From Panorpa germanica (taxonomy: Eukaryota; Arthropoda; Insecta; Mecoptera; Panorpidae), in assembly GCA_963678705.1 (NCBI GenBank), contig OY783220.1, positions 7,957,001 to 8,021,000 on the forward strand: 64,000 bases of DNA, read 5' to 3'. The position numbers and the translations under genes are program-made. Within the stretch, counting starts at the first letter, position 1, and each line of letters opens with the position of its first letter. The notes beneath the pieces are model-generated. The model was not told where the DNA came from. It ran no database searches and worked only from the letters and a program-made list of their open reading frames with translations. Below are positions 55,896 to 64,000 of the stretch, one piece after another.

Positions 55896-56769
55896 ATATA
55901 CATTTATTTATTCTGTTTAACAGCTATCCTCCTGATTTTAACATGCAACTATTTATATCTGAAGTGCTATACATAACTCAAATATATTTATGTAAAATTA
56001 GTTTATTCGCACTATAAAAAAATCAAAGTTTCGATTTTAATTAAATAAAAAGTGTACACTAAAATTTAGGCGGAAAGATATACGAGTGTTTGTTGGTCCG
56101 ATCCGATCCGCTTCGTAAATTCAATGGTACGATACGACGCGTTACGTAGCGTTGCGAGTATTTTAGAACAACTCAACTTAGTCAGTGTGGTTCACAGAAT
56201 CTTGAATAATGATTTTAAAGAAAGGCTCTTAAACTATGTGTTCGATATAAATAAAGTAAAACGGTGCCAAGAAATATCAACTTAGTTATCAATTTAAGAA
56301 AAACACAACAGAAAACACGCGATATTTTAAATATTTAAAGTTATTTCACAATGTAATGTTAAACGTTACCGCCATTAGATTATTATTATTTTTATTTTAA
56401 TGTTTTTGCCATTAGGCACTACATTCTTTCGCGTTAAATCATTAAATTACATATCATTGTGATTCATTTGTGTTCTTTATTCTAGCTACTCATTCTATCT
56501 CCTTTCAAAAAATAAATAAACTTAAACCACTAGTGCTTTTACTGCTTCACTGCACAATCTTCTTTTCACTTTTTATTCTTTTCTCACATGAATCTCTCTC
56601 AAAAATTAACAACAAATTACGTTAAATACATGTTTACAGATCAGTTAAAGTTTAATAATAATTATTAAATTTTATTTTACTTAAGTCATATTTTCTTGTT
56701 TTTAATTTGCTTTGTTTAACTAAGTTCTATCAAGGACAACCTTAAATGTTGACAGTTGAAAGCACACAA
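55896..56769. other. AT-rich stretch
   Basis: A CpG patch lies at 56092-56155 (CGATCCGATCCGCTTCG; ACGATACGACGCGTTACG). A C/T-rich part lies at 56470-56610. No gene was recognised. Confidence 0.35.
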
Positions 56770-56850
56770 TCAAAATAGTTCTGATAACAGCCAAACCTAG
56801 AAAATATAACGCTGTTCCAGGGAACGAACCCGATGGCAAAATAACAATGT
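56770..56850 (-). repeat. SINE-like element, copy 3
   Basis: TTCTGATAACAGCCAAACCT, AGAAAATATAACGC and CCAGGGAACGAACCCGATGG match the copies at 44250, 14370 and 57412. The minus strand carries the B-box-like GGGTTCGTTCCCTGG. Confidence 0.5.
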
Positions 56851-57411
56851 CTAAAATCATCAAAATTCATCAAGTGTTTTTAAAATATAGCGGCCAACGT
56901 ATTCGCAAGAAAATCGCAAAAGAAAAGAAAGTATTGTCATGCTGACTTTAAATTGCCTCTATACCTCTGTTAATATTCCGAATATTGTCATGGTATTATT
57001 AACAAATCTAAACAAAATTAATTCAATTTTTTCAAAATCCTATAGCTTCTTATATCTCTCGTGGTGAATTATTTAATGTACACATAATAAATGTTAAAAC
57101 TGTTATAAACAAATTAATAAATTATTATATAGATAAATTAATGTTTAGAAATGATTTTATAAAAATTTGGCAGACATAACATTAGATTTGTTGGCAAGAC
57201 ATAATAAATAATACATTTTTAATCCAATTCCTATTTGTGAATTTTACAGAGAAAGCTTTCATGCTTATTCCTTAAGAAAATAGTGTGAATACAAATTTGT
57301 TATTTCTACAGAATGTTCTTAAGTTATCAAATTAAATTAATGATGTACATACATAATTATAAGCTTATCAGGCAGCGATGTAGTTCACATATATGAGGTC
57401 ACGAGACATAT
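56851..57411. other. AT-rich stretch
   Basis: No gene or repeat family was recognised. Confidence 0.3.
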
Positions 57412-57492
57412 GAAAATATAACTCTGGTCCAGGAATCAAACCCAAAGACACAGCAGTTAGTATAAAGCATCAATGCGCTACGCTCTCTTTAA
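57412..57492 (-). repeat. SINE-like element, copy 4
   Basis: The minus strand reads GCGTAGCGCATTGATGCTTT, ATACTAACTGCTGTG and GGGTTTGATTCCTGGACCAG, with both A-box-side and B-box-like parts at tRNA spacing. It is the best copy for the tRNA-like head. Confidence 0.55.
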
Positions 57493-57522
57493 TAATTTGA
57501 AACAAAATAAATATTTAATGAA

Positions 57523-57912
57523 ATCCCGAGTCGAAATTTTGGGTTCATTCACAAAGGATTTTTGTTCCTCCTTTTTGGGCATACAAGTGGCAGTTATCGG
57601 ACAAATTACGATGTTTAGGCTCAAATGAGGATGGTATTTAAACCTCATATAAACCTATTCTCTCTATAAGTCATTAATTCATATTCGTATAAATTTATTT
57701 CTTAACATTCTTTTTGTCCATCTCAGTTTCACACAGTAATAAAATACCTCAGACTTAAAATAAAACGAGAATCATGATTTCATTTAGGATCAAGCGAGGG
57801 TCATATAATAACGTTTAGTATGAGACGAGGTTCACTTTACTGTTTTCAGAACGAAAAGAGAAGCGAAGATCCATTTTAGGATCAGGATAGGTCTAAAATT
57901 TCGACTCGAGAT
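57523..57912. mobile_element. TIR element with subterminal repeats
   Basis: ATCCCGAGTCGAAATTTT at 57523 pairs with its complement ending at 57912 (one mismatch in 18). A 20-bp motif recurs inside: TTTAGGCTCAAATGAGGATG at 57613, TTTAGGATCAAGCGAGGGTC at 57783, TTTAGTATGAGACGAGGTTC at 57814 and TTTAGGATCAGGATAGGTCT at 57875. Multiple subterminal motifs are typical transposase-binding arrays of some DNA transposons. It is non-coding. Confidence 0.65.
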
Positions 57913-58529
57913 CTTAAATATTGAGAAATAATTTCAATCTAAGAATAGCACAGTGTATTCATCCATTGAAGTATTTCGCACAAAATATTATCTAAAAGAA
58001 AACACAACACACCAGTACACTGTAAAACGTACAAATAATGTAAATGTAAACAGATTTTAATCTATATACTTTTTATACCAAAAAAAAATGATTACTTTTT
58101 GTGCCAAAATGTGTATATTTTTAGCAGTAAAAAATGAAACTAAGAAAATGTATATTTTAAATATAGTCTAGTATTGAAATATTTATGATATTTATTGGTC
58201 TACCTATTTGAATCAATGTGGTGGCATGGCGTCTGTTTTAAATAACCGTTTGGTTAAAATAGCAAATTGGTTGTTTATTTTACTTTCAATATTTTTAGAG
58301 AAATAATATAAATAATAATATTTACAAGTCGAAGTTATACGTTAGCGAAATTTATAAAATCTGATGGTTGATTTTGAAACAAGTACCATGCATTATAAGT
58401 TGTTTAAACCTGATTATATCGGATTTTTCGGGATAACTATAAGATCTTATACAAACTTAAATCTATTGGGTTGGTAAATGACACGCTCAGAAGACTATTA
58501 ATCTTCCAATAAGGCCTATTAGGTAGATT
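57913..58529. other. AT-rich stretch
   Basis: No gene or repeat family was recognised. Confidence 0.3.
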
Positions 58530-58680
58530 TTTGAAAGCAGAGAAAGTCTTAAAAACCTTATTGACTTTATCAATGAAACTAATTTAATCTCTATATTTTA
58601 AGTACCCATAAATGTATATATTGTTTTAAGTGCTAATAACTATCGAAAGTTGGTGCACTCAAAAAAATTTAAAAAAAGAA
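58530..58680 (+). repeat. Repeat G, copy 4, with A-rich tail
   Basis: AAAGCAGAGAAAGTCTTAAA, TTTTAAGTGCTAATAACTAT and CGAAAGTTGGTGCACTC precede an A-rich tail (AAAAAAATTTAAAAAAAG). The tail identifies this as the 3' end of a retroposed element and gives the family its orientation. Confidence 0.65.
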
Positions 58681-59658
58681 GACAAGAGAAAAAACATGCT
58701 TGGATGTTTATGGATGCGATGAACATAGTTTGAGGTTGGAGTGGTCCGCTTAAAGTTCGGTTAGACAATCACTGCACGGTAAATAAATGAAATAAAGTAA
58801 ATATATAGTAAAATTTAAAGGTTGTATATACGAAGAACGAGTTAAGTAATATTACGATCTTTGAAAGAAAAATGAGTTCGTATTTTATGAATATTAATAT
58901 TTTGGATTAGATCCAAATAATCTCTAAATGGATCAGCTCTACTTCTACTCAGTTTGCAAGTAAATACATTGTTTTCGTTTTGGATACTCCGTTGAATCTA
59001 ATGGATCATTTATAAATAGACGCAATGACCTTTACTGAAATCTTACATTTTGTAACATACTTGTATAGTTCCTTAAGTAAAAATATTCTTATTTATATGG
59101 AGGAGTATGAGTTTTAGCAAATACAATTTCTATAGAATCAGTTTTATTTGCTTTATTTAAGCTAGACCCTGTTAGATACGTAGTTTTCTTACTTACCGAA
59201 GCTTAACGTAATAAAACACATTAAAAATTACTTTAACATGTAACAATACGTTTAATTTGTAACATGTGTGTTGTAGAAACTAACCTATTTATTGTTAAAT
59301 AAATTTTAAATATATGTAACTGCGATGTTTAGTTGAATTTTAGGATTATATAAAATAAAAAGTTTACCGTTTACATACAGTGTCAACGTTCTTGACCACT
59401 ATGTCGTCAATATTTAATTTAAATAGTATATTTTCTTTTAAACGGTTTGGTGACATCACGTTTTATCGGATTTTTCATGACACTATCAATGAAGTGGATT
59501 TATTTTTGTATTATTGCGTTAAAGGCATTATGCAAACTTAAATAGGTTGGGATCGGCACTGAACCGAGCATGCTCGCGATTATTAGTCAACAAGGCAATG
59601 TCACGAGTCTCACGTTTTAGTTAAAAAAAATTTTATATTTGCGGAAACAATAAAGTAT
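58681..59658. other. AT-rich stretch
   Basis: No gene or repeat family was recognised. Confidence 0.3.
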
Positions 59659-60178
59659 CATTCCAACTCACTGCTTTAATTTAATTTTGTATTTTGTATT
59701 TAATTTAAATTGTTTAGCATATGGAAATTCGCGTAGTCATTACCATTACAGTACCATTTTTAGTTTAATTTATTTTTAAAGTTTTCTTAGTTTTTTAGAA
59801 CCTTACAAGGTTCAATGTCTTAAATTAAAAATATTATATTAAGAAAAACTATATTATATTATAACCCCCAAAATGTGACAATCTGTCAAAATGCAGTAGG
59901 ATTTACTTTTAAAAGAAGTTTAATGTCAGTTTTTGAAAAATATAGAAGTGAAAACAATTTCTATTACTAATGGTTATTAAAAATAGCAATTTTAATTATT
60001 TCACATACAATTTTGTCAAACTGTCAAAATTTATATTACTAACGATGCATACGCCACCAACTAAATTAACTAAACTCAAATTAAAGCACGAATGTGAAAA
60101 GGAATGAGAACCTGAAACCTAGATTACAATATTAAATAAAAACAGTATATTAAATATCAAAACAGTGAGTGGGAATGA
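59659..60178 (-). mobile_element. Repeat B, copy 4 (complete, minus orientation)
   Basis: Ends CATTCCAACTCACTGCTTTA and AAAACAGTGAGTGGGAATG are intact. The body is inverted relative to 35172: CCTTACAAGGTTC, TGTGACAATCTGTCAAAATG and TGTCAAACTGTCAAAATT. It carries an extra block, GAAAAGGAATGAGAACCTGA, next to the right end. Confidence 0.8.
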
Positions 60179-60331
60179 GGCTTAATGCGACTGAATTCAT
60201 TATACATTGACATGAATTAATATGCTACAATTACAAAAAACCATTCCAGCACCCAGATATAATAGTCACATAGTAATTTGTACTGTGTATTTCTCAGTGC
60301 TTAGACATAAAGATATTTAATATTTAATATT

Positions 60332-60598
60332 TAAAAGAAGTTCAATGTCAGTTTGTCAAAAATAAAGAAATAAAAACAATTTCTATTACTAATTGTTATT
60401 AAAAACAGCAATTTTAATTAGTTCACCTTCAATTTTGTCAAACTATCAAAATTTGTATTAATAAAGACGCATACGCACCAACTAAATTAACTAAACTCAA
60501 ATTAAAGCACAAATGTGAAAAGGAATGAGAACCTGAAACCTAGATTACAATATTAAATAAAAACAGCAAATTAAATATCAAAACAGTGAGTGGGAATG
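60332..60598 (-). repeat. Repeat B, copy 5 (tandem partial duplicate of copy 4)
   Basis: It repeats the right half of copy 4, 420 bp further on, including the copy-4-specific block GAAAAGGAATGAGAACCTGA and the same terminus AAAACAGTGAGTGGGAATGA. Differences are few. Shared private sequence means it arose from copy 4 (or the reverse) by local duplication. Confidence 0.75.
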
Positions 60599-61891
60599 AG
60601 TCTTTGTAGTATATAAACATAGCACATATCATTTAAAAGGTTATATAACATTCTACAAACTTCTATTTATTTGACAAAATCAGAAATATTTCATTGTTAC
60701 AATAATCTAAAACTATATTTGAAAATCTCTGATTGTTGATCCAAAGTCTTGCTTTGGGTGCAACATTACAATTTTACTGACAAACTGCAGTATTGTAGGT
60801 CAGATACTTCAAGAGTTCGCCCTTTAACTCTCTCGACACGTCTACGACACGGCATCTATGACGTCATCGTTAGAGCACACTAACACAAACCATTACACAT
60901 TGTCTTATAGTTTTGTTACGTAATGTTTTAATAAACATAAAAATGGTCGTGACATACTTTCAATAAATCTAGCGCACCTTTATAAGAGATACCAATGGTA
61001 TATGTAACATCACTGCATAACGGGAATCACCAATCGCTGCGTTGTTCGTTATACGCCATTTGCCGTTTGCCGTTTACCGTCTAAACGTCCTTTAAGTGAA
61101 AGGCGCGGCCCCTTTACTCGGATGTATTTCGAAATATTTATTGACAGTTTAAATTAGCAGGAAATTTTACGACCGCCATCTGGCGTGTATATCTAGAACT
61201 ATTTCTTTGAGTACATTCAAAATAACAATTTACGATGACTTACTTAACTATATAAATATTATTGATGTCATATGTTATATAAATGTAGTTGTATTTGTGA
61301 ATTGTACTTATACATATGTTCGAAAACATACCAACAATGTTGTTTTATTCAAATGACGATTTACTTGTATGACGTATGTAGTGACGTGAAAAATGGTGTT
61401 TGAGGATTGTAAAAGCAGTATTCATAATTAATTAAATATATAATAGAGCTTATAATAGGTCCTTGATGAATTAAATGCAATTAAATTTAATAAGAGAATT
61501 AAGCCTGTAAAGAAAAGTAGTAGTGCTAAATTATAGGACGCATTTTTACTAAAAATATAATATTTTATATTTCTCTTACAGTACCGCAGTTATTTAAGTT
61601 TTTTGTAGTCGTACTTTAGTCATAGTTGTAATTCTGTAATACATTAACTCGTATAAATGCACACACATTGTGCTGAATTAAAAATTGCACGCCATTTTTT
61701 TTGCAGTGTGGCTCTAAATCTAAGAAAAAGCCGTCTAAAGCATTTTTTCAAGTAAGCAAATACTTTTGTCAAAATCTATAGCAGCAGAGTCGTTATACAT
61801 ACAAAACCGTATGGACATATATAAAAATTCAATCTATTTAAAGTGTCAACATACCTACTTTTAATGAAATATTCAATTTTACGACTTTTGG
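60599..61891. promoter_or_regulatory. AT-rich stretch with a GC/CRE-containing patch at 60.82-61.13 kb
   Basis: 60820-60870 has CTCTCGACACGTCTACGACA and a CTATGACGTCA containing TGACGTCA at 60859-60866. 61055-61080 has three GCCGTTT-type repeats, followed by AAAGGCGCGGCCCC at 61099. Such patches could mark a promoter or enhancer, but no transcript feature is visible. The remainder is AT-rich and empty. Confidence 0.25.
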
Positions 61892-62535
61892 GACGGGATT
61901 GTGTCCTGTGTCTTAATTTCTATAAAAGTGTACTATATATTGATAAAGTGGGTTACTAGAACCTCAAATGTTCAATTATATTTTAATAACTTCTTATATG
62001 TTAGGAGATATTAACGATTAAAAAAGTCATTTTGTCTCTTTAATTATTAAAGGGATTCAACGTTGTACACATTCCAAGTGCATGTGACATCACAATCCTT
62101 GTGTAAGTTTACAACCCACAACCTTACAGCCCATAAATCTCTGCTATATGTATTTATATATCAAAATATCAAATATTATTTACAACTATTTCATGGAATA
62201 ATAAAATTTCAATATTATGTCTGCTGTAACAGAGTTAAATAAAATAAAAACTTATTATTCTTTGATTTGACTTGATTATTTGACTACCAACAGCTATAGA
62301 ATATTACCACACCACTTACCTACTCAACAAATAACTGACGTTAAAATGCATTTCACGTCATACAAATATGGCCGACCATTTCTGCACTAGAACTACAATT
62401 CAAACTTTTAATTGCTATATCTCCGTCAATATTTAGATATTTAATAAAATAGACACGCCAATACACATTTATTAACATCAATTTCAATCAAGAATTGAAA
62501 AATCGACCATTAAAAAATGAGGACACAAGCCCATT
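61892..62535 (+). mobile_element. Repeat A, copy 8 (full length)
   Basis: The left end is mutated (GACGGGATTGTGTCC) but the right end GGACACAAGCCCATT is intact. The body contains every family landmark, including TGTGACATCACAATCCTTGT and ATATGGCCGACCATTTCTG. Confidence 0.85.
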
Positions 62536-63654
62536 TGTAATAACGATACCTTCAAACTTTTTCATTTGTTTTTTAAATTATAAAATATACCGAATTATTT
62601 TCCTATCAAAAATAAAAGACTAGTGTAATCAAAAAGCGATAAACATTCATTTCCTTATACATCTTTCAATAAATTATAAATTTCAGTAACAGTTTTTCCA
62701 AGTTTCATGTAAAATTTCACAATAATTTGTGGCTCTATTGTTACACTTAACATTTTTCCGGCGTAACAAAAAGACAACTTTAATGCGAATAAAGGCTACT
62801 AGCAGTTACACTGATTTGTTTACAGAAGCAAGAAGCACTGCATTTGAAAGAGAAAGCTTTACGTTTGTGCGCATACGCATTTCTTCTGTAGCAATGCTAT
62901 ACTCTATGATTAAATTTATTTTGGGCCCGAAACAATCATTTGCCTTTAAATTATCAAAATAATAAAATAATGATTTCCTTTATAGTTGTACTATTGTTGT
63001 ATAATCAGGTCTATTGTTCATTGCGGCAAACTGTCAAAGAAGACCTGAGTCAGTTTTCAGCACAGTATATATGAAATGTTGTATTTATATGTATAACTTG
63101 TATAGAACAGCACCAATCTTATTTAAATATTTTTCATAGGAAAACATTTTTTGTAAAATCTTGACATCACAATGTTTCTCAGAATAAAAACAACATTGCG
63201 TTTGCGTTTCTTAGAGATCAGCTAAGATCTGTCATCAGGAAACATGGAACTTAAGTTTCTGCGTCGATCCGTGCCAACCATTTAGCATTTCAAGCACACT
63301 ATTCATTCACCCTGAGTATTTTAGCTTGGTGACGACCTTTGTCTAACTAATACAATCTATTTAAAAATATTTATGAAATACACTAGTCAAAATATATACG
63401 AGTATGTAACAAAATCGACAGGTCATAGAGTAAGCGGTTTGATGAATCTAGAAATTACAAAATTAATACACCTATATCATGTAAGAAGAGTTATGTATAA
63501 TATGATGAATAAATAATATTTATCGGGTCACATGTCAGTTTGTTGTGCTGTCTAAAGTGAATTATTAAGCACTCGTATTTTGGTTTTATCTGATTTTCTT
63601 GAGGTCTTAGCAATATTATGGGGAGAAAGGGGTTATGGTCAAAACGATGAAAAA
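62536..63654. other. AT-rich stretch
   Basis: A 77-codon frame at 62729-62962 (+) has no recognisable family and no repeat partner; it is more likely chance. Nothing else was recognised. Confidence 0.3.
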
Positions 63655-64000
63655 GAAGCATATTTTCGATAATGTTTTTTATTGACACATAGTTAATATA
63701 TAATTATTTCTATATTTACAACATAATAAAATAACTGACATAATAATGGTAAGAATACTTTGTGAAATTTTCATAAAAATATGTCAAGAAATGAGGCACT
63801 GACAGCGAATCTCCTCAGACGTCACATGAAAAAGTAACTTTGCGGTGCCGCTCATAACTTATCACTGGATTTTCTGAAATCGAAAATCCAAAATTACTTC
63901 ATTAGTTGATAAGTTTCTGCAGGTAACGCTGTCAAGTTTTTCTTCTTTTTATTAATTTTTCAATATTTTACATCACTTAAAAGTCAAAATACCGATTTTT
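63655..64000 (+). repeat. Repeat E, copy 3 (cut by the window edge)
   Basis: AAGCATATTTTCGATAATGT, ATGTCAAGAAATGAGGCACT, GACAGCGAATCTCC, TTTGCGGTGCC and GGTAACGCTGTCAAG follow copy 1 in order. The copy continues beyond 64000. Confidence 0.65.

Larger units (their letters stand above)
5250..64000 (+). other. Presumed Shaker intron(s) running off the right edge
   Basis: No T1, transmembrane or pore sequence of a Kv channel was recognised on the + strand right of the donor at 5250, although some exons could be too short to stand out. Fly Shaker is known for very long introns and several alternative 5' ends, so this span is most simply intronic. It is packed with decayed transposons, as expected of a long intron. 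Small alternative exons inside it cannot be excluded; candidates are listed separately. Confidence 0.45.

Noticed and set aside
15470-62540. Family A read as a viral or coding element
   Set aside because: No copy has a conserved frame; the matches are DNA-level and TIR-bounded.
62729-62962. 77-codon + frame
   Set aside because: No family or repeat support; kept only as a note in the stretch entry.

Overview
The window is AT-rich, intron- and transposon-dominated nuclear DNA from an arthropod, most likely an insect. Two things show this. The first is one coding exon at 5098-5249 whose first residues match the N-type inactivation ball of insect Shaker (Kv1) potassium channels. The second is a set of decayed Jockey-clade non-LTR retrotransposon ends with many short terminal-inverted-repeat (TIR) elements. 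No bacterial-style gene, operon, CRISPR array, rRNA or credible intact tRNA gene was seen.

Layout. 1-3.1 kb is repeat B and AT-rich sequence. 3.16-3.45 kb is a CpG-rich island that may be a promoter or 5' UTR exon. 5.098-5.249 kb is the Shaker first coding exon, ending in a phase-2 GTGAGT splice donor. From 5.25 kb to the right edge the simplest reading is one very long Shaker intron, or several introns with small alternative exons. The T1 and pore exons of the channel were not found and should lie beyond 64 kb. 6-31 kb holds TIR elements, the G, C, D, E, F and A repeat families, three Jockey remnants, one I-like LINE remnant and a hAT MITE with a perfect 8-bp target duplication. 31-42 kb holds more A, B and C copies, two nested insertions that define element ends, and a PIF/Harbinger-like MITE. 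42-49 kb is AT-rich, with a large (AT)n tract and second copies of repeats H and F. 49.8-52.5 kb is unlike the rest: two GC-rich islands with unresolved ORFs, an ATTGTGAA-rich stretch and a three-unit tandem repeat with an invariant GC-rich core. 54-64 kb holds further TIR elements, SINE-like copies, a tandem partial duplication of repeat B, and copies of A and E.

How it fits together. The only confidently functional element is the Shaker exon. It supplies the cytoplasmic ball of a fast-inactivating A-type K+ channel isoform. Everything else that could be functional (CpG islands at 3.2, 30.6 and 60.9 kb, the GC-rich block at 51.1-51.3 kb, the 52 kb core repeat) is best viewed as candidate alternative exons, promoters or intronic regulatory DNA of that gene until RNA or comparative data say otherwise. 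All family, copy and duplication statements come from comparing copies inside this window by eye; no database search was run.
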